Shown here: in pieces, positions 47,707 to 58,829 of the stretch
Numbering within the stretch: the first letter of the stretch is position 1
How the letters are laid out: each line of letters starts with the position of its first letter
Origin: Ephydatia muelleri
Taxonomy: Eukaryota > Porifera > Demospongiae > Spongillida > Spongillidae
DNA length: 64,000 bases
NCBI GenBank assembly: GCA_013339895.1
Contig: JABACO010000023.1
Location: 5,047,175 to 5,111,174, forward strand
Direction: 5' to 3'
The notes under the pieces: generated by a model
Seen by the model: the letters and a program-made list of their open reading frames with translations, nothing else
Told to the model about the DNA's origin: nothing
The model's database searches: none
Program-made: the position numbers and the translations under genes

Positions 47707-50700
47707 ATGGCGCACGTGATTCGTAAAATGGCAACGAAAAATCCAGGTGAGTGAGACAATTTGTATATGCATGTAGCAGGGTGGATACAAGTGGTTGGAA
47801 CACGTACACTGGAAGGGTTGTGTGGTTGGGAGTTCCTATCCGCGCAAAGCACGAAAGCTTTCAACTTGCGAATAACCGAGGGAAGGTAAAATTTATTGGC
47901 TCGGTTCTAGAAGTTCATGAAAGTGTTTGTCTGTGTGTGTGTGTGTGTGTGTGGGGGGGGGGGGTGAACCCTAACACCCACAACAGCCGTCACAGCTACA
48001 AAAAGCATTTACTGAATGGAAAATTGGCAAGTTTTCATTTCAAAATTTCTGGGCGTCTTTTGAGCCAGCGTAGCTGCCACGTGATCGGGTAGTGGTTGTG
48101 TGATTTTTCTGACAAGGTAACATTATAAATCCATTTTGTGAGTTCCCATGCATAGTACATAGTCGGTAGTAAGGCGTCGTAACGTTTTGGAGTCTTTATG
48201 AAGGTTTTTAGACGTTGTAGATCGTGATATGTCTGCTATTGGTATCCGAAACGTGTACTTTTTGTGTACTTTTCCCAGAAAAGTGATTCGGATTCTGGAA
48301 TATTTAAGTACACACATTGAATCAGAGATATCTATTGAGTGGCGTGATCACTATTTTGTATGTGTTGTTCATGTGTTATAGGATAAGATGGCTCGCAAAT
48401 TTAGTTTGGGTCGGTGAAATTGATGCGTAGAGAAAATCCCAACAACAAAATAAATCAATGGGTATTGTAAAAAAAAGGGAGGCCTACAAAGAAAGTGAGT
48501 TAAGGAGCATATAGAAACCTTGTGTTTCCATATTTAGCACTACCTACATGCATAGCGCAATGTGCATTCAGGTCATTCTCAGTGAAATCAACATCTTCAA
48601 TTTGCTGCTCATTCACTTTATATTTCATCATCACAAACATTCCAAACAATTTTTCGTGCTCATATTCCCTTAGCAAAGGATCTTCAAAGTACTTCACATC
48701 TAAAGCACTGCTTTGCAAGTAATCTTTCTATAGTATAAGAAGCTCAGATATCCTTGTTGAATTGAATTTGCTCCACAAATGCCTCTTGTTATTGTGAAAA
48801 GCCTTTTTACTCTTTGGGATAGCGGGATCGGGCACAAGTTCCGACTATTTTCTTGGCAAGGCTCTCAAATTTGTCCCGGCCATCATGGTGCATGGTCATC
48901 GGCACTGGAGTGAAATATGATATTTGCTGCTTCCATAGCTAGCTTCATTCTACGAGTGTCTAGCTGGCACATCATCCAAAATGGCACAAATAGCGCTTCG
49001 AAGTATCGCAGCAGACATTGGGAATATGAACACAATATACGATATAGTGAAACGCGGATGAATCCCGTAATCTATACCATTTCCAATCCTTTATTCTATT
49101 ATTTATGTTTATATGTTGTACACTTTGTGACAAATATGATCAAACCACGATACGGTGGGCCACGGCGCGTACACTGCGCAGCTTTGATTACTTCGTGCGA
49201 TAAATCCAAAGGTAGCAAGTTGTTTTGCTGTGGGGAAAGTGGCCACACCAGAATGCACAAATAACAGCACAGCCAAGAGGCCTATTCATGTATGAATAGA
49301 AGTGCTGTACAAGCTTCATGCCTCCACTGCTGAAAGTGGAGAGAAGTATCAGTAGTACTTGTAGTTGTGCAAGTGACGAAGGCAGTGGAAAAAGTTTCTG
49401 TAGACAACCAACCTGATGATGTAGCAATTAGTCCATGCTGTGAGGAAAAAAGTGATGAGACAGATAGCCGATAACAGGCAGGGGCTTCAAAAGTGTAGTA
49501 GGAGTGTTCTCATCAGTCTGTTTCACATCACTGACGTCAGTACTCGAAGGAAACGGCTTGAGTCTTTCAAAATGGATTATTTTAGGCTTACCACTTTTGG
49601 GTTTCAGATTATGTACACTCTCTCACCTAATATCTCTTCTACCCAAAAACCCTGTCCATGGATTGTGCAATTTTCTAGACTTGCCCTGTGGTATCACACA
49701 GCTATGCAGTAGAACCATATCCCCGACTTGATACATTTTTTCGTGTCAATTAGCATCTTTTTTCTGCTATGCTCTGCTTGACATTATCCCTGAAACAACT
49801 TGCGTGCTTCTTTCAAGGTGTGCTGCAGTGACTTCACATACATTGGAATACCTTGATGGCCGGGACAAGTTTGAGAGCCTTGCTGAAAAAACAGTCGGTA
49901 CATTTGGGAAACTGGCGAGCTGGTGCTGTAAATCAGGTCAACTGGCAGTCGGACTTGCTGTCCAAACGTAAGGAAAAATGGTGTGAATCCGGTTGAAGAA
50001 TGCACACTAGAGATGTAGGCAAAACACAGTTCCTAATTGTCTGGTCTGAGTCGGAAGGGTAGTTGCCCACTGTAGTCGACAGCATATCCTGCAACGTTGT
50101 TTTGAAACGGTCGACTACTCCAATGCATTGTGGGTGATAAGGAGTCGTGTGAGTCTTGTATACCTGGAGCAATTGTGGATGCTGAAGGATCAGGTGTGAA
50201 CTTCCAGTGTCTGTGATGTGCTGAAGTACAGTAGTTGGCTTTCCACATTTGCTTGCTAAACTTCATTCCTGCCACGCCCACTCGGCTACACTGCAGGGAT
50301 GCTGTATCAGCTCACTTAGCACGTGAACACGCACTAAGCACTTGCATTTTTACCTGCCACACACCCACCTACTGTACATTTGCACACACAAACGCGCCCA
50401 CACCACACCTACACAAACATGCCCATGCCACACAAACACGGACATAGTCGTCTGATAAATTTAATTTATCATAACAAATGAGCCAAATGGTTGTATACAC
50501 ATAATGATGTTGCCTACAATTGCCTGTGATAAGCACATCATGACGTACAACTACTTATGAGTAGACAAATATGTTTGTATAAACGTAAGTGCCACCCTAC
50601 GGGCAAAGTGAATAGGGAAAAGTTGGATAACGTACTTTCATTGCTGCGGTGAGACAGCTAATCGCAGTGCAAGGCTTTAACCAGCTATAACATGGTCTAT

Positions 50701-53700
50701 AATGAATTTTGTGCATGCCCTACGTATGTATGTATCTATTGCCATAGGCAATCAGTTCACAGAACGTAATAACGTGATGGTCGCTCGCAGCCTGAAGTTG
50801 TGAGCAAATGCCGATTATTCTCCTTGTGTCTTGTGAATCGAATTCAAAAGACAATATAAACACGGCATGCAAATGAACGACGCATAACATGGAATAACGT
50901 TGAAGATACCGAGATGCGTCGAAGTGTCATTTGCCCGGTCAAATCTAAAAAAGGCAAAATTGATCCTGTTGTGAAAATCAATTCTAATGAATACAATGTG
51001 TTTACAAAAATTATTAACCATGTTGAATTATAAAGAGCAATAATGTGTTAGCAAGGAAAAAAGTAATTGTTCACAAAGTATTTATAGTTCGAACAGTACA
51101 ATGGTTTAGGCTCGTCCACGTTGCCCGGCCTTCCGCTACATAATCTGAGAACAGTTGTATGACAGAGACAGTGAGAACACGGAACACACGCGCACGCGCA
51201 CTTAATTTTCACTTGGATCATATATATATCTTCTACACAAATGTTATGAATGACAGATCCCATGACACTATAACATGGAAGTTTGAAGTTTAGCTCGTAT
51301 TAGCTTGGCAGGTACACTGAATCACTTGCACAACAATAATGATTGAGCTTTAACTTGGGTCACATAGCTACACAACTGTAGTGTTATACGCTGCATGTAT
51401 ACAAGATTGAGTACGCATGCAGTGTAACGCTCAATAGACATATACAGTCAGATAACATGCGATTGGTTGTGATGAACCATTTCCGTATTTGAGTGATACT
51501 TGTGCAACACATGGTAGCGGGTAACATTGTGGTGATCGTGTATAAGAGGGCTATGCTGTGGCATTAGTTTGAATAAGAGGGGCACAGTTTGTGCCATAAG
51601 AGTTTTATGCCAATTGCTATCCTTGCTTGCATCATAGGGAAGCGTAGCCAAGTAAACAAGCTTGGTGAGTTGTCACTCAGATTGATGGGTGGAAGTCAGC
51701 AGTACCAATTGTTTTATTCTAATTTTCAGTGGAAGGAGTCAAAGTAAAAGTAAGTTAGAAACATCAAAAAGTATAGTTGTAAACTGAACAGGTATCACAA
51801 ATGTTTAGGGTTAGGGTTAGTGGGTGTAAAGCAGCAAAACCAGAGAATGAATAATGTTATTCTATCCATGAACAATTTTCAGAAGCTGAAGAGAACGTGA
51901 GTTAAATACATGAATGCTATTAGTGATCAGGGCAAAATGTTGTGTGGGGAAAATTATTTTCTTCCTACAAGTACACGTGTCATTTTTTCTTGTTACCTAT
52001 AAATTTAATACGTCAGGAACGGCGGTTGTTGTAAGCAACATGACACATGTACATAGACAACGCGCGGCAATTTGCTTTTGCCGTGTACGCACTTCGGTTT
52101 ATAGCTTTAGCTTTATATATATCAAAACTACCCACATATAGCTACCCAATTCTGTAACAATCGAGGTTTATTACATTTGAAATTGTAGAAATAATATTAC
52201 GGTAATTCAGAGGGCGGGTCACTGGTAATGTGTACAAAAATAGAACACCACAAAGTTGACAAGACGGTAGATAACATTGTACACAAGCCCAAGTACAAAA
52301 AAAAAACAACAATAAGACTTGCAAAGATGGCTTCCGACTGTTAATAGAACCAGATCAGAATTAGATGTTGACCCCTTCCAGCAGTATACCACCTACAGTG
52401 AAGGAAGTGAATAACATTGAATGCACACCCCAAAATGCACAAACATGTTAGACACTCTATGCACTAATTGCAGCTACAACGGTTTGAGCACTAGGGGCAT
52501 GTGAGGCACAAAGGAACGACGGACACTAGGGGCATGTGGGGCCCACAAGAGTGATGGACACTAAGGGCATGTACGAACGATGGACACTAGGGACATGTGG
52601 GGCACACAGGAACGATGGACACTAGGGGCGTGTGGGGTAACACACGAGTGATGGACACTAAGGGCACAAAGGAATGATGGGCACTAGGGGCATGTAGGAA
52701 CGATGGACAGTAGGAGCATATGGGGCACACAGGAATGATGGACACTATGGTCACACAGGAACAACGGAGACTAGGGGCATGTGGGGCACACTGGAACGAT
52801 GGACACTAGGAGCACACAGGAACGATGGACACTAGGGGCCCGTGGGGCACACTTAATTCAAAATGTGTTAGACACCAATTGATGTTCAGCTGGAAGCCAA
52901 TTAATGAGAAGTACATTTTTAGACTGCTGATTTGCCATTCATTCGCACATTTCGTCAACAATTTAGATAGATAGTAAGAAAGTTCGTTTGAACGAGATTT
53001 AACAAAGAACAAAACTACTAACGAGGCTATGCACGAAGGCGAGAGACAAAGTACGATAGTTTGCACAGGGATTTCACATGTATGTAGGAGAATGTTCCGG
53101 AAAAGACAACAGAGCTCTCAACAGCACACTGTTGTAGTACTGTGTAACCGTGCGTACGCCATGTAGAGTGCTCGCGTAGCGTGTAATGATTAACTTCTTG
53201 TTCATGATGCCTACAACAAACTTACACTATATAGAATGCATCGTGCTCCAAGAAGGTAGACGCTAATTGACCTACAAACAACCAAAACGGAACTACAGCT
53301 ACCTAACATTGGAATTGATTGTTAATTTTGCTTTTATTTAATTTTGGTAATGTGACTCTTTTTAGAATGAAGGTCTGCAAGAAAAGTGTCTCTAATACAT
53401 TTGCGACTTGCATATTTTGTTGCTTGTATCAGCCTCAAAAACAAGAGGTGGACATCGCAAATAAAAATAACCTAAGAATGTCTGAGTAAAGCATTAGTGT
53501 GGTCATGTGGCCCTTTTTTTCTTCTTAGAAAGTGGATATCCAAAAGAAAGTGAGTTTCTAATATCACATTTATGAATTGTGTGTTTTGTTACTTGTACCA
53601 ATCTCCAAAAATTGTATTAGTATATTTTGGTCATTGTGATGCTAAATAATATAAAATTACCATCTTTGTAGAGAAAGATTGACGATTTTAATGTCATATC

Positions 53701-56700
53701 TGAACTATGTTTTTAGCAGTTATCAGAACCCATGTAGGGTTGTAGGATTGGGTCTGTGGAAGTGGATTTCCATCGAGCATATAAAAATGATAACGAAGCT
53801 ATGCCACCACTACCTCGCTTGCAGTACATACAATGTGCACTTTGTATAGCTGTGCCGGTTTCATGGAGCGAGAAGTGGGCGCCTCAAATCAATGATTTAA
53901 TTTTTTTTTTCCTTTGCCGCCTTTTGCACTTCAACATGTGATTAACTGCACAAGAACAGCATGTAACTAATATAGGACTGAAACGTGATGCCATGGGAGG
54001 CTGTAAATAGATTAAATTTGGAGAGTTGCTACTACATGTAGCTACGGTATGGGCATATTAATTACGTTAAAGAATGGCAAAATATTTGAGAGAGGCAGAA
54101 GTGTAATTTACTTTTTTATTGCTAGATTTGCAAAGCGACATCTAAAGTGAGTGCCGTCTACACTAGATCTCGGTGTGTCAATCATGTTGATTTTATTAAT
54201 TAAAAGTTTGTTGCCCATGGACTAAATTAAATAGCATGATTTTAATGTCTTATCTTTTATGATGTGACTGTTTTTTTATTTTTAGATCGACAACCTAGAG
54301 AAAGAAGTGAGTGTGTATATCACATTTGTGACTTCTGTATTTGTTACTTGTATCAATCTCCAAAACGAGAACGGACATAGATTATATCTTTGCTTACATG
54401 CATTGCTATGCTTTAGACATTGTGACAGTAAGTAACATACCTTCTTTACATCTCTGTAGACTAGTGTTTATGTTCTATCTCAAACAAATTTGGTGGTGTG
54501 ACATTTGTTTATTTTTAGAATGAAAAAAATTAGTATCTTTGTAGATAAACGTTACGATTTTAATTCAAGTGGGCTCCTCAAATCCACCATTTACTTTTTC
54601 ACCTTGACTCCTTTTGCACTTCATCATGTGATTAACTGCACATAAAACATCAACATAATACTAATAACCAAACCGTGCTGCCATGGATTGCAGATTATAA
54701 ATAGGTTTAGAAGATTGCAGATAGTTGCTACTAGCTATGGGCATATAATTTTGTAGGCAAACAAGGGCGGCAAAAATGTTTGAGAGGCATAAGTGTAATT
54801 TACCTGTATATTATGTGATATCTTTACTTATTTGCATTCTTTGTACTGATGTTTAGAATGGTTTGAATTGAATAGCATAATTGCAAACTTTGAAATTGTT
54901 AAGGATATCTGAGTGAGGCATTAGTGTACATATAATTTTGGTCATGTGACTCTTTAGGATGAAAGTCTGCACAATGAAGTATCTATATCACGTTTGTGGT
55001 TTGCATATTTTCTTACTTGTATCAATCTCCAAAACCAGAACTGCACATGGCAAATAGGTTGATTAACCTTTAATCTCCAGACGTCCTACGCGTAGGACGC
55101 ATGTTAAAATTAATTTTTTGCAAACCCATATGAACAGAGAACAAACCAAAAACTCATTGTACTGTAAAAATGGTTAGTAATTCTGAATATACTGGTACTT
55201 CCTTGCAATTCTTCAAAGACTGTCAAATACAGTCAATACTCATTGCCAATAGATACATGTTATCGTGAAGCAACTTCAATTACCAACAAGTAATGTTGGA
55301 AAAATCAGAACGACGTTCAAAACAAGGGGGATAGTGAGACAGGTCTTTGGCACTAGGAAAATAAAAAAGTACATTTGGAATTTGCTAGCTCCACAAGCGT
55401 ATGAACAATACTTATTTGTCAGTCGCATGTCTTGGAATAGCCAAGTGAATAGACAAATCTGGAAAACGCACAGTGTATTTTCAGTACAAATGGCTGAATC
55501 GTTTAGAGTTAGACAACTGCCATAGAATGCATTAAGTAGCACACACATCAAGCTTCAAAAAACATCCAATAAAAGTTATACTTGTCAGACTTTTTTCTGT
55601 GACAATTAAATTGTACGCATAATGCATTTTTAAGTACGGCATCCTGTTTTTTGCATCGTGTAACCAAGAGCGTGATTTAAAAAAATGGATTGTCAATTGG
55701 TAAATTAAGCATGGTAGACACATCAAACAACAGTAGAGAAATGGATGACAAAAACTTGCATTTCTATTTATAATGAATTTTCAAATATTGGTCCTACGCG
55801 TAGGACTTGGCTCTGGAGATTAAAGGTTAAATCATTAAAGATGTCTGAATGAGGCACTAGTGTAATTTTGGTCATGTGACTCTTTTTTATTTTTAGAATG
55901 TGGAACTTCAGAGGCATGTGAGTTTCTGTATCACTTTTACAAACTGCATGTTTTGTTACTTGTATTTGTATATGACATTTATGAACGGCTTGTTTTGTTA
56001 CTTGTATCAATTTCCGAAATGGACATGTTAAATAGCTAAATTCTTCGCTTAAAAGCATTGTTTGTATTTGTGTATTTTGGACATTTTGATGGTAATTAGC
56101 ATCTTTGTAAAAAAAGGTTTATGAACTTAATGTCTTACGCTGTTTTTTAAATACATATTTAGGTTCAGGAAATTGAAGAAAAAGTGAGTTTGTATATCAC
56201 ATTTACGAATGGCGTGTTTGGTTACTTGTATTGATCTCAGAGAACGTGAAATGGAAATAGAAGGCTGAAAATAGATTAGATGGTTTAAAAGAATCTAGAG
56301 AGTTGCTAGCTGTGGGCATATAAATTAGTTGTTAAAAACAAAGTTAAAAAGGGTGGCAAAATTTATTAACAGAGGCATAAGTGTAATTTACCTGCATTTT
56401 ATGTGATATCTTTGCTTATTTGCATTCTTTGTATTTGCTACTGATGTTTAGAATGGTTTGAATTGAATAGCATAATTGCAAACTTTGAAATTGTTAAGGA
56501 TGTCTGAGTGAGGCATTAGTGTAATTTTGGTCATGTGACTCTTTTTAGAATGGAAGTCTGCAAAATGAAATATCTATATCACGTTTGTGATTTGCATATA
56601 TCAATTTCCAAAATCAGAACTGCACATGGCAAATAGCTTGATTAAATCATAGATGTCTGAATGAGGCACTAGTGTAATTTTGGTCATGTGACTCTTTTTT

Positions 56701-58080
56701 ATTTTTAGAATGTGGAACTTCAGAGGCATGTGAGTTTCTGTATCACTTTTTTGTTACTTGTATCAATTTCCGAAATGGGCATGTTAAATAGCTTGTGTCT
56801 TTGCTTTAATGCATTGTTAGTATTTGTGTATTGTAGACATTGTGATGGTAAATAACACAAAATTAACATCTTTGTAGAAAAAGGTTTACGATCTTAATGT
56901 CTTACGCTGTTTTTTAAATTCATATCTAGGTTCAGGAAATTGAAGAACAAGTGAGTTTCTATATCATATCTACATTTGGAGCTACAGGTGGATGCCCCAA
57001 ATCCACCATTTAAATTATGTCAATTTCATCTAACATTTTAAATAAACACGATAATGGAAATTCGCATGTAAACTTTGTTCATTGATCAAAGACAGCTGTA
57101 ATTGGATTAGATGTTTTAGAAGAATCTAGAGAGTACAGGTGGTGCCCTTTTTTAGTAGCTCCATATCACGTATAGCCATGTATACTGGCTGTACATCACA
57201 TTGATTAATGAACATAATTTATTCCATTATCATGAATGTGATTATCTCTGTGTGACCATTACTATCTGTTTTGTTTAGTTGTGCAGAGCTCGAAAAGACA
57301 AGGTATTTTTATTACAGTATGCATGTCCTTGTTTTATACACACAGCACACCTCATTGATCACCATATAAATATCTTTTCTTTCCATTATCAAGGATGTGG
57401 CTGAGGCTGAGCTTCAAGTTCAGGTATTTTATGATACCATGTATATGTGTGTATGTTTGTATACATGCAGCACACCACACTGATCAATGAACAAAGTTTA
57501 CATGTGAATTTCCATTATCATGAATGTGATTGTCACTGACTATTTCATGTAGATGGATGAAACTGAAAGAGAAAAGGTATGTTATTACCTGGCATGTTAC
57601 CATGTGCATGTTTCATACACACAGTCCACCTCATTGATGAAATGAAAATACACTTACATGTAACTATCATTTATTTCCATTATCATTGATATGACTATGA
57701 CTAACTGAATTACTTGAAACACAGAAGGTGAGTATTATATTGATGATCTGTGTAGGAGTTAGCTCAATAATTTGCGACATTGTGTTACATGGAGACAAGT
57801 CTATGTGATTGTAGCAGTATTCGGATTTACTAACAATGCTAATTGTTTATCACGAAAATTGATTGTTTACATATCATAATTGCAATAAAGTTACCTTAAC
57901 CGCTCTATCCTCGGTCATGTGTTTAGTCTCCTCTCCTTTTCCTTTTGCTTCACCTTTTTGAAGTACTGTCAATATCCTGCCATGGTCATAGCCACCATCA
58001 CATGCTATTCCTTACTCTTCTCTTTCGAATAGCTGCTGCTTCCACCTTCAACTACTTGCCTGGTACCTCCATATCAATAA
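47707..58080 (+). CDS. microexon gene: coiled coil built from one-heptad exons
   Basis: Core exons, all phase 0 with GT–AG borders: 53529–53549 (KVDIQKK), 54286–54306 (IDNLEKE), 54958–54978 (DESLHNE), 55897–55917 (NVELQRH), 56163–56183 (VQEIEEK), 56709–56729 (NVELQRH), 56930–56950 (VQEIEEQ), then 57279–57302 (LCRARKDK), 57394–57423 (DVAEAELQVQ), 57553–57576 (MDETEREK). The first seven are exactly 21 nt, and each has Ile or Leu at position 4, so register is kept. Tentative 5' exons: 47707–47746 (ATG, ends phase 1), 51638–51664 (phase 1 to 1), 51730–51749 (phase 1 to 0); they join in frame and are lysine-rich. Tentative 3' end: a 3-nt exon 57725–57727 and a last exon from 58033 whose TAA lies inside AATAAA (58077–58082). 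Product roughly 110 residues. No family recognised. The core is well supported by sequence logic; linkage to the 5' exons across Gypsy debris is uncertain. Confidence 0.55.
49160..50290 (-). mobile_element. degraded Ty3/Gypsy integrase and C-terminal region
   Basis: On the minus strand (about 50290 down to 49540) integrase pieces appear in changing frames: TTPYHPQCIGVVDRFKTTLQ, HSSTGFTPFFLTFGQQVRLP, then a downstream SRKLHNPWTG-like block with KPKIIHFERLKPFPSS. Stops and shifts show it is inactive. A plus-strand scrap at 49215–49258 (LFCCGESGHTRMH) looks like a decayed gag zinc knuckle, so two insertions in opposite directions probably met here. It lies in the proposed first intron of the microexon gene. 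Confidence 0.75.
50300..51630. other. non-coding stretch
   Basis: CA-rich at 50340–50440, otherwise mixed sequence without exons or repeats I can name. A short interstitial (TTAGGG)2-like motif lies nearby at about 51807–51820. Confidence 0.35.
52480..52860. repeat. ~35 nt degenerate minisatellite
   Basis: About ten copies of a unit such as GGAACGATGGACACTAGGGG followed by CATGTGGGGCACACA, with deletions in some units. It lies in an intron of the microexon gene. Confidence 0.85.
53340..56960. repeat. tandemly duplicated intron–microexon units
   Basis: Blocks recur in order: GTGGGCATATAA…GGCAAAA…AGGCATAAGTGTAATTTAC (about 54020, 54730, 56310); GGTCATGTGACTCTTTTTAG directly before a microexon (53345, 54945, 55870, 56530, 56680); ACATCTTTGTAGAAAAAGGTTTACGA before the VQEIEE exon (56100, 56870; diverged at 53665). 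Unit size is about 0.6–1.3 kb without the later insertion. The most recent pair (about 54820–56183 and 56400–56950) is almost identical outside the insertion. Confidence 0.8.
55067..55826. mobile_element. piggyBac-like non-autonomous element (760 bp) in TTAA
   Basis: The terminal inverted repeat CCTTTAATCTCCAGA is present at both ends. TTAA flanks it at 55063–55066 and 55827–55830. Each end carries a 16 bp perfect palindrome GTCCTACGCGTAGGAC (55083–55098 and 55791–55806). The duplicated paralogous segment has the unoccupied site TTGATTAAATCAT at about 56639–56651, showing precise insertion with TTAA duplication. A frame at 55265–55522 shows no piggyBac catalytic motif I can see. Confidence 0.9.
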
Positions 58081-58269
58081 AGAAAGTAGTGCAACTGCAA
58101 CATCACGTCCAGCTTTGAATAATAAGTAGTACAAAACCAAATGCATATACTGCAATAGTTTATATAATACATGTTATAAAACAAAAGCCTGATGTAAAAT
58201 CCCGTCTGCTACACTACTTCCTCCTCTCTCTGAGAGCCACAACCTTTAAAGTGTCATACATTTTCGGCC

Positions 58270-58800
58270 CTAATCTATATGGAGGCTGTAGAAGTTGTAT
58301 TTTATGATTGTGAGGGCGTGGCTCCAAGTCATCTGATTCACCGTTCTCATCCATGTGCATCTGCTGAGCATTGCATTTATCACCTTATGCCTTTTGTGGG
58401 CTCGTTGATTTCATCTGTGTTTACCTCCTACTGGGTCACGTCATCTGATTGTGATAATGTCACATGTGGTTTAATACTCACAACTATGTGTTTCCTACTT
58501 GAATCCCTGTGCTGGATTCATAAAAATAGTACATCACCAAGTGACTTTAAACCCCTGTATGGACAGTGCAACATTGGTGATGATTCCCTTGGCATTGCTG
58601 GGACTGTAGGTTACCAAATTTTATGTGAGGCCAAATCACTAGTCGCCATCTAGGTTAGAGGAAAATGTAGATCCCAAATACTCTCCTTTTCAGAAGCTGC
58701 CATGCTAAGAAGTCTAAGTAATGTGCGATTAAACCTTTCTACAAACCCATCTGACTGTGGGTGGTGGCATGAAGCTGTGGGCTATCTCATTAAAAAATCA
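58270..58800 (-). mobile_element. degraded Ty3/Gypsy integrase fragment
   Basis: The minus strand at about 58770–58640 reads HHPQSDGFVERFNRTLLRLL then SMAASEKE and IWDLHFPL, a hallmark integrase segment. Farther down, scrambled frames retain only hints of the C-terminal region. The plus-strand frame at 58279–58653 is its shadow. Confidence 0.75.
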
Positions 58801-58829
58801 TACACTGCTACAGATGGAAATATGTTCTA

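Noticed and set aside
51800-51825. Telomere-like GGGTTAGGGTTAG
   Set aside because: Only two units, in the middle of unique sequence; no evidence for a telomere or interstitial array.
51883-51896. 14-nt exon candidate (AAGCTGAAGAGAAC) of the microexon gene
   Set aside because: It has good borders but breaks the phase of all downstream 21-nt exons; read through it, the 54958 exon meets a stop.
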